Assembly (NCBI RefSeq): GCF_030811475.1
Contig: NZ_JAUSQV010000001.1
Span: forward strand, 3,111,001-3,175,000
Source of the DNA: Nakamurella flavida
Lineage (GTDB): Bacteria > Actinomycetota > Actinomycetes > Mycobacteriales > Nakamurellaceae
Length of the DNA: 64,000 bases
Reading direction: 5' to 3'
Part shown: positions 36,907-46,013 of the stretch, one piece after another
Layout: each line of letters starts with the position of its first letter
Position numbering within the stretch: the first letter of the stretch is position 1
Notes under the pieces: model-generated
The model's database searches: none
The model's input: only the letters and a program-made list of their open reading frames with translations
What the model was told of the DNA's origin: nothing
Translations under genes and position numbers: made by a program

Positions 36907-38997
36907 TCACACGGTGACCAGGCCCCGCTTCGGCGTCAGCAGGAACGCCAGCCCGTAGAGCACGGCGACGACGATGAGCAGGTTGCGGTAGCCGGTGAGC
37001 AGCGCGAAGTACTCCAGGCAGCCGCCGAGCATGGCGCCGAGCAGGTTGATGCCGAACGCCGACGGGGCGTCCGCCGGGTCCTCGGTGGCCCCGAACCGCT
37101 TGGCGAAGGCGATGTTCGCCAGGTAGATCGGGACGAAGGCCAGGAGCACCGCGCCGATGAGCCGGGGGACGAACGGCCAGCTGAGCAGCCAGTCGGGTTG
37201 CACCAGGTACGCCACCGCGAGCGCGGCGGCGATGGCCCCGTAGACCACCGGCAGCGGTGGCGTCCTGAGCCGTCGGGTGGTCTCCACCGCGGCCAGCACG
37301 ATGATGAGCACGCCGCCGAAGACCAATGCGTTGACCACCCAGGTGGTGCCGAAGAGCAGCGCGAAGGTGGCGATGTTCTTGGTCTCCAGCAACAGGAACG
37401 CCGCGCCCATGAAGAACAGGTCGGCGTACGGGCGCATGGTGCGCAACGGACCGCCCAGGGCCCGCACGCCGATCAGCGACAGCAGCAGCACCCCGGCCAA
37501 CGTCCACAGGTAGATCGGCGGGATCGCCCCGCCCTGGTAGTAGAGGAACGGTCGGTCGTCGGTGGCCGGGGCGATGACGGCGCCCGCCGGCACCCACGGC
37601 GTCCCGCACGCCTGGTTGGCCTCGTCCAGCGAGGCGGTGACCACGGCCTGTCCGGCGCCGACCTTGTCCACGCAGGGCGCGTGGCCGAAGGCGGCCTGAG
37701 CGGTCCCGGCCAACCGGTCGATCAGCCAGTCCTCGCGGTAGTAGTTGTACATCGCGAACGTGCCCTGCTCGGTGAGGTGTTCGCGGGCGGAGGCCAGCGC
37801 CTGCTCGGTGAACAGGAAGCTCTCCAGCCGGATCTGCGAGGCGCCGGTGACCAGGGCGAGGGAATCGGGCAGGGCGAAGAGGATCAGGTCGTACTTCGTG
37901 TCGGTCGTCTGCAGGAACGCGCGGCCGTCGTTGACGTACCGGGTGACGCGGGAGTCGGAGTACGGCTGGTTCGGGTTCTGCTCGGCGCCGATCTGCAGGA
38001 TGCGCGGGTCGATGTCGACGGCGTCGATGTGCTGGGCGCCCTTGGACAGGGCGATGGCCACGTCCGAGCCCGACCCGGCCCCGATGATGAGCACGTTGCC
38101 GAGCGGGTTGCCGGGGGACCGTTCGTACGGCAGCCCGTACTGGGACTCCTCCTCCAGCTTGAGGTTCGCGTCCCGCATGAGCTGGTGGGGCACCCCGTTC
38201 ACGGCGATGTTGACCCAGTTCAGGCTGCCGTCGGCGTTGTAGTTCTCCTCGGTGGTGACCTTGTAGTACGGCGACCAGGACACCCCGGAGGTCAGCGTCT
38301 CGACGAGCAGGATCGCCACCATGCCGCCGCCGGCGACCACGGCCAGGATCCGCGGCCAGCGCCGGATCAACGCGACGAAGCCGATCGCCACGACCAGGCC
38401 CCACACCACGGACGGCGCCCGCACGAAGGACAGCGCGGTGAACGAGGCGATGCCGATGACGGACCCGACGAGGTCCCAGCGGTAGGCGGTCAGCGGGGTC
38501 AGCTTGCTGAAGCAGCGCCCGACGACCTCGGCCGGCCCGGCGAGCACCGCGGCGACCAGGATGAAGATGAGCGGCAGCACGGCCCAGGCCGGTGGCCCGG
38601 ACGTCTCCAGCGACGTGAAGTAGATGATCTGGTCGCCCGCGCGGTCGATCGTGACCGGTTCCAGATACACGCCGATCACCAGGATCGCGAGGATCACCGG
38701 CGCGGCCGGCAGGATCGACCAGCTCTTGCGGGCGATGAGGAAGCCCAGCCCGATGCCGAGGAACGAGCCGAGCAGGACGAAGTTCGAGAAGTAGCTCAGA
38801 TGGACGACATTGGCGCCCAGCCAACGGATCAGGGCCAGCTCGAGGAACAGCATGAGCGCGCTGCCGGCGACCAGCCGGACGACCACCGCCCGGTCCGCCG
38901 GCACCACGTCCCGGCTGTCCCCGGCCGACCGGCGGAACCACGACCGCGCATTCCCCTCCGGCGCATCGGCGATCCGGGGGCTGGTGCGGTCGGCCAT
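36907..38997 (-). CDS. Polytopic membrane protein with internal spermidine-synthase-like domain
   Basis: 696 residues. Residues 40-270 contain about seven membrane helices. Residues 300-500 hold a soluble Rossmann domain with VLIIGAGSGSDVAIALSKGA, AVDIDPRILQIG and YDLILFALPDSLAL, as in spermidine synthases and related SAM-type enzymes. Residues 510-690 return to about six more helices. The SpeE GGGDG motif is replaced by GAGSGSD, so classic putrescine aminopropyl transfer is uncertain. ATG 38997 has GGGAGAAC. Substrate unknown. Confidence 0.82.
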   Translation of the reverse strand: MADRTSPRIADAPEGNARSWFRRSAGDSRDVVPADRAVVVRLVAGSALMLFLELALIRWLGANVVHLSYFSNFVLLGSFLGIGLGFLIARKSWSILPAAPVILAILVIGVYLEPVTIDRAGDQIIYFTSLETSGPPAWAVLPLIFILVAAVLAGPAEVVGRCFSKLTPLTAYRWDLVGSVIGIASFTALSFVRAPSVVWGLVVAIGFVALIRRWPRILAVVAGGGMVAILLVETLTSGVSWSPYYKVTTEENYNADGSLNWVNIAVNGVPHQLMRDANLKLEEESQYGLPYERSPGNPLGNVLIIGAGSGSDVAIALSKGAQHIDAVDIDPRILQIGAEQNPNQPYSDSRVTRYVNDGRAFLQTTDTKYDLILFALPDSLALVTGASQIRLESFLFTEQALASAREHLTEQGTFAMYNYYREDWLIDRLAGTAQAAFGHAPCVDKVGAGQAVVTASLDEANQACGTPWVPAGAVIAPATDDRPFLYYQGGAIPPIYLWTLAGVLLLSLIGVRALGGPLRTMRPYADLFFMGAAFLLLETKNIATFALLFGTTWVVNALVFGGVLIIVLAAVETTRRLRTPPLPVVYGAIAAALAVAYLVQPDWLLSWPFVPRLIGAVLLAFVPIYLANIAFAKRFGATEDPADAPSAFGINLLGAMLGGCLEYFALLTGYRNLLIVVAVLYGLAFLLTPKRGLVTV

Positions 38998-39220
38998 GGG
39001 GTTCTCCCTACCGCCGGTCGCGGGAAGCGCCGGGCCCGCCGATCATCGCGTGCACCCCCGGTGGCGGCAAGAGATCCGCGAGGATGCCCTGGAGGCGGGT
39101 GCAGAGCCTTGCGACTGTCGGAGCGAAGCGCGGGCCCGGGGAATGGATCCCCCTGGGGGATGTGAGGCCGGTCGTCCTGGGTGGGAAGCTGCATCATCAC
39201 GTGAGGGGGCGGGGGACCCG

Positions 39221-39898
39221 ATGAGCACCACCGGTGAGGAACGGACCCGGGCGGCACTGGATCTGCTGTCCGACCAGCCCGGGCCTCGTTCCGAGGACCT
39301 CCGTCGCGACGGCACACGCCGCACTCGGCTCTTCCTCTGGGGGAGCCTGGTCCCGCTGGTGGTTGTGGGGGGTCTGGGTGGCGTCCTGCTGGCTCGGGCG
39401 GACGAGCGCGCGGGCCGATGGGCGCACCAGCCCGCCCCGTGGCAGACCACCGTTGGGCTGATCGTGGCGGGTCTCGGTGTGCTGATCGCCGTCGGCGGGA
39501 TCATGGCCCGCGCGGTCAGCAAGCGACGCCACGGCGCTCCCCCGGGATGGAACTCCCCACTGCTCGCACTGACCTCCCGCGAACGTCGAAGGCTCAACAA
39601 GCAGGTGATGGGTCAGGCGCTGATCGACATGAGGACCCTCCCCCTGGCGCGGCTGCTTGCCCACACGGTCCGTCATGCACGGTTCGCGGCCTGGTCCCAG
39701 GTCGGGCTGACCGTGATGTTCCTCGGCCAGATGCTGCTCAACGCCTCGCCTCTCCTCTGGGCGGTCTTCGGGATCGGGGCGGTGATGACGGCTGTCGGGG
39801 CGGTGGCCGGGTTACGTCACTCCGCCCTGGCCGACCGCTTCCTCGCTCGGCACCCCTCGGACGACCCGCCCTCCACGGCGTCCGCCGACCCCGCTTGA
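39221..39898 (+). CDS. Membrane protein of unknown function (4 TM)
   Basis: 225 residues. Membrane helices at about 40-60, 75-95, 150-170 and 175-195; the loop between the second and third is basic with an RRRLNKQVMGQ helix. No family recognised. ATG 39221 follows GGGGGAC. It is convergent with the PHP gene 4 bp away. Confidence 0.65.
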   Translation: MSTTGEERTRAALDLLSDQPGPRSEDLRRDGTRRTRLFLWGSLVPLVVVGGLGGVLLARADERAGRWAHQPAPWQTTVGLIVAGLGVLIAVGGIMARAVSKRRHGAPPGWNSPLLALTSRERRRLNKQVMGQALIDMRTLPLARLLAHTVRHARFAAWSQVGLTVMFLGQMLLNASPLLWAVFGIGAVMTAVGAVAGLRHSALADRFLARHPSDDPPSTASADPA

Positions 39899-39902
39899 CC
39901 AG

Positions 39903-40931
39903 TCAGCGGTCCCGTCCGGCCCATTCCAGCAGTTGCTCGACGGGCCAGGTGTTGACGATGCGATCGACAGGCACTCCGCACTCCTCGGCCCGCTCGCAGC
40001 CGTAGACCTGCCAGTCGAGCTGGCCGGGGGCGTGGGCGTCGGTGTCGATGCTGAACAGGCATCCGGCGTCCACCGCCTCGCGGAGCAGTCGGCGCGGCGG
40101 GTCGAAACGCTCGGGCCTGCTGTTGATCTCGACCGCGACCCCCCGCTCGGCGCAGGCGGCGAACACGGCGGCCGAGTCGAAGTCGCTCTCCGGGCGGGTG
40201 CCGCGCCCACCGGTCACCAACCGCCCGGTGCAGTGCCCGAGGATGTCGATGTGCGGGTCGTCGATGGCGCGGAGCATCCGGGTGGTCATGGTGCGGGAGT
40301 CGGCCCGCAGTTTGGAATGCACCGAGGCGACGACGATGTCGAGCTCGGCCAGCAGCTCGGGCTCCTGGTCCAGGGTGCCGTCCTCGTTGATGTCGACCTC
40401 GATCCCGGTGAGCAGCCGGAAGCCGCTGTTCTCCTGGTCCAGCGCGGCATTGACCGCCCCGACGACGCCCAGCTGCTTGCGCAGCCGGGCCGGGGTGAGT
40501 CCGTTGGCCACGGTCAGCCGGGGGGAGTGGTCGGTCATCGCCTGGTACTCGTGCCCCAGTTCGAGCCCGGTGACGGCCATCTCCTGGATGGGACTGCCGC
40601 CGTCCGACCAGTCGCTGTGGGTGTGCAGGTCGCCGCGGAGCGCGCCCCGGATCTCGTGCCCCGCCTCGGTCAGTTCGCCCATCTCGTCCTGCAGACCGAC
40701 CAGGTAGGCGGGTGTGTCACCGGCGGCGGCCTCGTAGGCGACAGCCGCCGTCTTCGGCCCGATGCCGGCGAGCTCGGTCAGGGTGCGCGCGTGTACCCGG
40801 GCATCGAGATCCTCGACGGTGAGGTCACCCAGGATCGCCGCTGCGGTCCGGAACGCCTTCACCCGGTACGTGGGCTGCCGTGACCGCTCCAGCAGGAAGG
40901 CGATGCGGCGGAGCGCGGTGACCGGGTCCAT
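39903..40931 (-). CDS. PHP-domain metal hydrolase with N-terminal helix-hairpin-helix (PolX C-terminal type)
   Basis: 342 residues. Residues 1-85 carry a PolX-like helical region with an HhH motif (LTELAGIGPKTAAVAYEA). The PHP domain follows with GDLHTHSDWSDGG near residue 105, AMTDHSPR, TGIEVDINEDG, ASVHSKL, HIDILGHCTGR and the final FSIDTDAHAPGQ: the metal-ligand set. The PolX polymerase palm domain is missing. It likely is a phosphoesterase or 3'-5' nuclease. ATG 40931 matches the usual start (MDPVTALRRIAF). Confidence 0.85.
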   Translation of the reverse strand: MDPVTALRRIAFLLERSRQPTYRVKAFRTAAAILGDLTVEDLDARVHARTLTELAGIGPKTAAVAYEAAAGDTPAYLVGLQDEMGELTEAGHEIRGALRGDLHTHSDWSDGGSPIQEMAVTGLELGHEYQAMTDHSPRLTVANGLTPARLRKQLGVVGAVNAALDQENSGFRLLTGIEVDINEDGTLDQEPELLAELDIVVASVHSKLRADSRTMTTRMLRAIDDPHIDILGHCTGRLVTGGRGTRPESDFDSAAVFAACAERGVAVEINSRPERFDPPRRLLREAVDAGCLFSIDTDAHAPGQLDWQVYGCERAEECGVPVDRIVNTWPVEQLLEWAGRDR

Positions 40932-41001
40932 CAGGGCAGCGTAGGACGGCACCGCGGGCACGTCGCCGCCCGGGCGGATCAGGGAGGGGGGAGCGGGGTG
41001 G

Positions 41002-41574
41002 TCACGGCGCCGTCGAGGTGCGCAGGCCCCGGTCGACGAAGTCGACCATCCAGCTGAAGCTCTCGTCGACATCGGTGGACATCTGGAAGCCGTCCGATGC
41101 CTCCAGGGTCGCGAACCCGTGCAGGATGCTGCGCAGCATCCGCAGGGCGTGGATGCGGTCGCGCGGGTCCAGCCGGTATCCGTGCAGGACGGCGGCCAAC
41201 GAGGCGAGGGTGCGTTCCAGGGCGCCGGTGAGCGGATCGTCCGGGCCCGTCGGACGGATGCCCACCGTCGCGGCGTACCGGCCCGGGCGCCGCTTGACGT
41301 AGGCGCGGATGGTCTCGGCCGCGGCGGTGAGCGCCTCGCCGCCGGCCCGGCCCTGCATGGCCTCCCGGAGCTCGTCCCCCAGCTCGGTCGCGGCGAGGAT
41401 GGCGATGCGGTGGATGAGGTCGGTCAACCCGTCGACGTGCTTGTACAGCGACGGCCCGCGCACACCGAGCCGTTCGGCGACCAGGCTCATGTTCAGGTGC
41501 GCGAGGCCGACCTCGTCGGCCAGTGCGGCCGCAGCGGCGGTGACGATCGCGGGGTCCAGGCCCGCCCTAGGCAT
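41002..41574 (-). CDS. TetR-family repressor
   Basis: 190 residues. N-terminal helix-turn-helix VTAAAAALADEVGLAHLNMSLVAERLGVRGPSLYKHVDGL is a clear TetR signature; the C-terminal helical domain has SILHGFATLEAS, as in the WHG-type TetR group. It overlaps the end of the hydrolase gene by 8 bp, so the two form an operon. The probable operator is the inverted-repeat cluster at the hydrolase start codon (42433-42473), which would give autoregulation. Confidence 0.9.
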   Translation of the reverse strand: MPRAGLDPAIVTAAAAALADEVGLAHLNMSLVAERLGVRGPSLYKHVDGLTDLIHRIAILAATELGDELREAMQGRAGGEALTAAAETIRAYVKRRPGRYAATVGIRPTGPDDPLTGALERTLASLAAVLHGYRLDPRDRIHALRMLRSILHGFATLEASDGFQMSTDVDESFSWMVDFVDRGLRTSTAP

Positions 41575-42433
41575 GGTCGACCGGGGCGGTGTCCGTCAGC
41601 GTCCGGCGCAGGAAGGGCAGCAGCAGGGCGACGACCTGGGCGGGGGTCTCGGTGTGCGGGTAGTGGCCCGCGCCGTCGATGACGGCGATCTCGCCCACTC
41701 CGTCCGGGAGGTCCCCGAGGATCTTGACCGCTTCGGCCCGGGGGTCGGCCCAGTCCGGGTCGGCGCTGCCTTCCACGATCAGGACGGGGCAGTGCACGTC
41801 GGCCAGGCGGGCGCCGGCGTCCTTCGGCGAGGTCCTGGTCATCGCCCGCAGGGCGGCCATGCGCTCCGGCCTGCGCAACGCGGTCTCGATCCGCCCGCGT
41901 TCGGCGGCCCAATCGGCGGGTTTCGTCGGGATCGCCGCGTCCAGGTAGGTGAGCCAGCCCGGCAGGCTGCCGGTCATCATCACCTTGGCGAGCTGGACGG
42001 TCCCCGCGCGGTGGCGGCTGTTCCGGATCAGCCCGACCAGGTCGACCGACTGTGCGCGGGTGAACGGCGCGAGCTCCACGATGCCGACGACGACATCGGG
42101 GGCGGTCGCGGCGGCGATGGTGGCGGCCCCGCCGCTGATGGACTGACCGACGACGACGGCCGGACCGCCCAGCTTCCGCACGACGGCGACGAGGTCGCGG
42201 GCGATGTCGGCGCGCTGGTAGCTCGGCCATTCCGCGGTCGAGTCCCCGCATCCGCGGATGTCGACGTTGGCGACCCGGTACCCCGCCGCGACGAGCTCGG
42301 GGACGACGAAGCGGTAGGAGTGACGGCTGTCGCCCATGCCGTGGGCCAGGACCACGAGCGGCCCGGCTCCGCTGACCTCGTAGACGATGGTGCCCTCGGG
42401 GGTCTCCAGGTGATCGATCACGACGTCCTCCAT
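41567..42433 (-). CDS. Alpha/beta-fold hydrolase
   Basis: 288 residues. Oxyanion motif LAHGMGDSRHSYR near residue 35; nucleophile Ser in VGQSISGGAA near 100 (GxSxxG form); acid in IVEGSADPDW; His in IDGAGHYPHTETP. It belongs to the general esterase/epoxide-hydrolase-like group; substrate unknown. ATG 42433 lies inside the operator cluster, and the start region is strikingly AT-rich for this genome. Confidence 0.88.
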   Translation of the reverse strand: MEDVVIDHLETPEGTIVYEVSGAGPLVVLAHGMGDSRHSYRFVVPELVAAGYRVANVDIRGCGDSTAEWPSYQRADIARDLVAVVRKLGGPAVVVGQSISGGAATIAAATAPDVVVGIVELAPFTRAQSVDLVGLIRNSRHRAGTVQLAKVMMTGSLPGWLTYLDAAIPTKPADWAAERGRIETALRRPERMAALRAMTRTSPKDAGARLADVHCPVLIVEGSADPDWADPRAEAVKILGDLPDGVGEIAVIDGAGHYPHTETPAQVVALLLPFLRRTLTDTAPVDHA

Positions 42434-42473
42434 TGGCTATTGGCTGTAGCTAAAAGCTAGAGCACGTAGCCAA
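42433..42473. promoter_or_regulatory. Nested inverted-repeat operator (probable TetR site)
   Basis: Outer arms TTGGCTA (42433-42439) and TAGCCAA (42467-42473) enclose a second copy TTGGCTG (42440-42446) and a compact palindrome TAGCT-AAA-AGCTA (42447-42459). It overlaps the hydrolase start codon and fills most of the 45-bp gap to the DeoR gene. TetR proteins bind such palindromes, and the TetR gene is the second gene of this unit. Confidence 0.65.
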
Positions 42474-42478
42474 AGCGG

Positions 42479-43249
42479 TCAAGGGGTCTGCCGGACCTCG
42501 ACCCCGTGCTCCGCGCACCAGTCCCGGACCTGCTCGTTCGCCACTTCGGTGACCAGCACGTCGATGCGGTCGAGACCGCAGACCCCGACGAAGTCGGTGA
42601 TGCCGAACTTGCTGCTGTCCACGGCGAGCACGACCTTGCGGGCCCGGTCGAGCACGGCCTGTTTGATCTGCGCCTCGCCGAGGTCGGCGACGGAGATGCC
42701 CGCCCCGGTCACCCCGGTGGCCCCGAGGACGGCCACCCCGACGGTGAACCGGGCCAGGTTCTCCAGGGCGATCGGGCCGGTCACCGAGTCGCCGAGGGTG
42801 CGCAGCTGTCCGCCGAGCAGGGTGTGCCGCACGTCGGCACGGTCGGCCAGCACGCGGGCCACCCCCACCGAGTTGGTCAGCACGTTCAGGCCGGGCTGGG
42901 TCAATCGCGCGGCCACCGCCTGCACCGTGGTGCCGGTGTCCAGGAAGACCGCGTCACCGGCGCCGATCTCGGCGGCACAGGCCACGGCGATGGCGTCCTT
43001 GGCGATCCGGTTCCGCCGGCTCCGGTCGGTCACACTGGGCTCGGCATGATCCGTCCCGACGGCGATCGCGCCACCGTGGGTGCGGCGCAGCAGGTCCCGC
43101 TCCTCCAGCACGCTGAGGTCCCGGCGGATCGTCGGTTCGGTGACGCCGTACTCGCGCACCAGGTCCGCCAGGCGCACCCGGCCGTCGGCGGCCACGGTCT
43201 GCGCGATCCGCCGGCGACGCTCCTCGGCGAAGGCGTCGGGTCGCGGCAT
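42479..43249 (-). CDS. DeoR-family sugar-responsive repressor
   Basis: 256 residues. N-terminal winged helix AEERRRRIAQTVAADGRVRLADLVREYGVTEPTIRRDLSVLEERDLLRRTHGGA is the DeoR signature. The C-terminal sugar-phosphate sensor has VFLDTGTTVQAVA, TNSVGVARVL and VVLAVDSSKFG. The ligand is probably a phosphorylated sugar made by the adjacent cluster. Its likely operator is the AACCGAAA pair at 45986-46013. ATG 43249; the gene follows the hydrolase by 5 bp. Confidence 0.92.
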   Translation of the reverse strand: MPRPDAFAEERRRRIAQTVAADGRVRLADLVREYGVTEPTIRRDLSVLEERDLLRRTHGGAIAVGTDHAEPSVTDRSRRNRIAKDAIAVACAAEIGAGDAVFLDTGTTVQAVAARLTQPGLNVLTNSVGVARVLADRADVRHTLLGGQLRTLGDSVTGPIALENLARFTVGVAVLGATGVTGAGISVADLGEAQIKQAVLDRARKVVLAVDSSKFGITDFVGVCGLDRIDVLVTEVANEQVRDWCAEHGVEVRQTP

Positions 43250-43254
43250 GGCGG

Positions 43255-44043
43255 TCAGCGTAGGCCGCGGGCCACGGCGACCCGCACGGCCGCGAGATGG
43301 TCGAGCTGACCAGCGGGATCCGGTCCCTTGGCCGGCACCAGCACCAGTTCCGCGCCGGGGATCCACCCGGCCAGGGTGCGGGCGAGCGCCTCGGGGTGCA
43401 CGGGATCGCCGGGCGCGGCGACGACCGTGGTGGGGACACCGAGCTGAGCATGGGCCGCCGCGGTCGCCGGGGCGTCCACGGGCAGGGTGGCCAGCACCCG
43501 GCGGCGTGCCACGGCGTGCGGGCGGTCGAACTGACCCAGCAGGGACGCGGCCATCGTCGGCGAGACAGCCCGCACCGCCGCGAATTCCTCGGTCCGGGTG
43601 AACGCCTCGGCGCCGGCCCCGGGGCCGAGGGTGCCGAGGAGATCGGCCACCACACGGAAGACCGCCAGATGGGTCGGCGGCCGGTCGAGCCACGCCGGCC
43701 GGACGAGGATCAGCCGGTCGACCAGGTCGGGCCGGGCGGTGGCCAGGGCTACCGCGACACCCGCGCCCATCGACACCCCCACGACGGGCACCGGCCCGGA
43801 GATCGCGAGATCGCCCAGCAGGGCGGCGGTCAGGTCGGCGAACGGCGCGAACCCGACCGGGCGGTCGTCGAGGTCGGTGTCGCCGTGCCCCGGGAGGTCG
43901 GGAGCGATGCGGGTGGCCCGCAGATCCGGCGGGAGGAGATCCAGGGCCTGCCGGTGATCCCCGCCCAACCCGTGCAGCACGACCACCGGGGGGCCGTCCC
44001 CGACCACCCGGAACGACACACCGCCGAACGCGCCGCCTGTCAC
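43255..44043 (-). CDS. Alpha/beta hydrolase of the carbohydrate cluster
   Basis: 262 residues. HGLGGDHRQAL near residue 25, nucleophile Ser in VVGVSMGAGVA near 92, acid in VAAPGDPVHPE. The usual C-terminal His motif is not plain: the expected place reads AKGPDPAGQLDHL, where the histidine may be the one in LDH. It begins with GTG 44043 overlapping the isomerase stop (GTGA). In this setting it may open a sugar lactone or ester. Confidence 0.82.
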   Translation of the reverse strand: MTGGAFGGVSFRVVGDGPPVVVLHGLGGDHRQALDLLPPDLRATRIAPDLPGHGDTDLDDRPVGFAPFADLTAALLGDLAISGPVPVVGVSMGAGVAVALATARPDLVDRLILVRPAWLDRPPTHLAVFRVVADLLGTLGPGAGAEAFTRTEEFAAVRAVSPTMAASLLGQFDRPHAVARRRVLATLPVDAPATAAAHAQLGVPTTVVAAPGDPVHPEALARTLAGWIPGAELVLVPAKGPDPAGQLDHLAAVRVAVARGLR

Positions 44044-44903
44044 CGTCCGGCCTCGTCGTGCCAGCGCAGCAGGTCCCGGCGGACGCGGGCGGCATCCTGC
44101 TCGCTCGCGTCCTGCACGATCAGGGGCACCGCGGGCCCCCGGGCCAGCTGCCGGAGCACCGCCGGGTAGTCCAGCATCCCGGCCCCGGCGGCGGAGTACC
44201 CCTGGGCCACCACGTCCTTGGCCTGGGCGCCGATCAGTCGGTCACCGAGCAGATCCATGGCTTCACGGAGGATCTCGTCCTGCTGGGCGATCGTCCCCGG
44301 CGTGATCAGGTTGGCCGGATCCAGCACGATGCCGAGGGGAGCGTCCGGCCCCAGCTCGGCCAGCAGTCGGGCCGCGCGAGCCGCGTCGGTGATCACGTTG
44401 CCCGGCTCGGGTTCCACGCCCAACCGGATCCCCGCGTCGCGGGCGGCCTCCAGCAGGGGGTCCAGGGTGCGGCGGAGATCGTCCCAGGCGTCGGGACCGG
44501 AGTTGCCCGGATGGGCGCGCCACATGTCGTCGGCGTCCCGGGTGCCCGTGCACAGGGTGAGCACGTCGGCGCCGAGGGCGGGGACGAGCCCGATGAGCCG
44601 TACCGCCGACCGCACCTGCGCCGCCCGCAGCTCGGCGTCCGGGTGGATGACGTTGAACGTCCCGGAGACGCTGGGGATCCCCACCCCGGCCGCGTCGAAC
44701 GCGGCGCGCACCCCGGTCACCTCGTCGGGAGTGACGCCGTCGGCCAGGGTGGGCCGGCCGATCGCCGCGAAGTTCCAGTGCGCCAGGGGGTATCCCGCGT
44801 CGGCCACCGCCCGGGCCACCTGGTCGGGGGTCGCGCGCCGGAAGGTGCGGGCGAAGATGCCCAGCCGGTCGGCCCACCCGCCCCCGGGCGTGACGCTCAG
44901 CAC
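44040..44903 (-). CDS. Sugar phosphate isomerase/epimerase (xylose-isomerase-like TIM barrel)
   Basis: 287 residues. Barrel segments with LGIFARTFRRATPDQVARAVADAGY, the metal-site acid in LGVEPEPGNVITD near residue 155, IVLDPANLITPG near 190 and a C-terminal IVQDASEQDAARV. This superfamily isomerises or epimerises sugars and eliminates from 3-keto sugars. GTG 44903 overlaps the dehydrogenase stop by 7 bp, so production is coupled to the Gfo/Idh/MocA enzyme. Confidence 0.88.
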   Translation of the reverse strand: MLSVTPGGGWADRLGIFARTFRRATPDQVARAVADAGYPLAHWNFAAIGRPTLADGVTPDEVTGVRAAFDAAGVGIPSVSGTFNVIHPDAELRAAQVRSAVRLIGLVPALGADVLTLCTGTRDADDMWRAHPGNSGPDAWDDLRRTLDPLLEAARDAGIRLGVEPEPGNVITDAARAARLLAELGPDAPLGIVLDPANLITPGTIAQQDEILREAMDLLGDRLIGAQAKDVVAQGYSAAGAGMLDYPAVLRQLARGPAVPLIVQDASEQDAARVRRDLLRWHDEAGR

Positions 44904-45931
44904 CGGATCTCCCGGCCGGTCTCCGCCGCCTGCGCCACGGCGTCGATCAGGTCGACCGCGGCGAGACCGTCGCGCACGTCGGGCACCGGACGCCCGCCGG
45001 AGCGCACGGTGGCGGCGAACGCCTCGGCCTGCCGCTCGTAGGCGTCGCCGTCGACCAGTTCCGGCACCACCGTCCGACCGGCGGAGTAGGCGTGCACGGT
45101 GGAGGCCCGCCGGTAGAACGGGAAGTGGGTGTCGACGCGCACGGTGCCGTCCGACCCGAACACCTCGATCCCCTCGCTGGGCTGCCCCGGGACGTCGACG
45201 GTCAGCGAGACGGTGCCGATCGCCCCGGTGTCGGTGATGAGGATGATCTGCCAGGCCTGATCGGTCCCGTCGTCCCGGTGGCGGGCGACGACGGACGTCA
45301 CCTCACCCGCGAGATACCGGACCGTGTCGAAGATGTGGGCTCCGTGGGTGGCCAGCAGATAGCGGCTCCTATCGGCCTTGAAGCCGGCCTCGACCTGCCG
45401 CACCCCGGCGTCCGCGTACACCCGGGGGAACAGGGTGGCCTCGATGCCGGCGCGTAGATCACCGATCCGGTACCAGGCGGTGAACGTCCGCACCTGCCCC
45501 AGTTCCTCGGTGACGAACCGGCGGGCGAACTGCATGCCCGCGTCGTGCCGCTTCATCGCACCGACCTGCAGCACGAGCCCGGTCCGGTCGACGAGGTCCA
45601 CCAACTCGCGGGCCTGTTCGACGGTGGAGCAGAGCGGCTTCTCCACCAGGACGTGCTTGCCGGCGGTCAGCGCGTCGGCCGCGAGGGTGTGGTGGAAGCG
45701 GTCCGGGGCGGCGACCAGGACGGCCTCGATCGTCGGGTCGTCGAACACCTGCCGCGGATCGCTGTACGCCGCGGGCACCGCGTATCGCGTCGCCACCGCC
45801 CGCGCGATGTCCTCCGCGGGGTCGCAGACGGCGACCAGTTCGATGCCGTCCGCCTTCTCCAGGGCGGGGAAGTGGGCGATCTGGGCGATGCGGCCACACC
45901 CGATCACGGCGAGACGGACAGGTGCGGTCAC
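44897..45931 (-). CDS. Gfo/Idh/MocA-family sugar dehydrogenase
   Basis: 344 residues. N-terminal NAD(P) domain VRLAVIGCGRIAQIAHFPAL and the catalytic EKPLC motif near residue 97; the C-terminal domain has the LLATHGAHIFDTVRYLAG helix with the catalytic His-x3-Asp. First gene of a four-gene minus-strand operon (dehydrogenase, isomerase, hydrolase, DeoR). It probably oxidises a sugar or polyol to the 3-keto or keto form. GTG 45931 follows GGAGG. Confidence 0.9.
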   Translation of the reverse strand: MTAPVRLAVIGCGRIAQIAHFPALEKADGIELVAVCDPAEDIARAVATRYAVPAAYSDPRQVFDDPTIEAVLVAAPDRFHHTLAADALTAGKHVLVEKPLCSTVEQARELVDLVDRTGLVLQVGAMKRHDAGMQFARRFVTEELGQVRTFTAWYRIGDLRAGIEATLFPRVYADAGVRQVEAGFKADRSRYLLATHGAHIFDTVRYLAGEVTSVVARHRDDGTDQAWQIILITDTGAIGTVSLTVDVPGQPSEGIEVFGSDGTVRVDTHFPFYRRASTVHAYSAGRTVVPELVDGDAYERQAEAFAATVRSGGRPVPDVRDGLAAVDLIDAVAQAAETGREIRC

Positions 45932-45985
45932 GGCAGCCTCCGGGGGCGTTGACAGGGCGGTCCCCGCGCTGATCTGATGCGGGAG

Positions 45986-46013
45986 AACCGAAAGAAGAAG
46001 AACACAACCGAAA
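45986..46013. promoter_or_regulatory. Direct-repeat operator, probable DeoR site
   Basis: AACCGAAA occurs at 45986-45993 and again at 46006-46013, exactly 20 bp apart (two helical turns), within an A-rich purine tract that stands out from the surrounding GC-rich DNA. It lies between the divergent dehydrogenase operon and the epimerase-like gene, so one DeoR repressor could control both. GAAA-rich direct repeats are typical DeoR targets. Confidence 0.6.

Noticed and set aside
37198-39165. 655-codon plus-strand ORF
   Set aside because: Antisense of the spermidine-synthase-like membrane protein; no recognisable motif.
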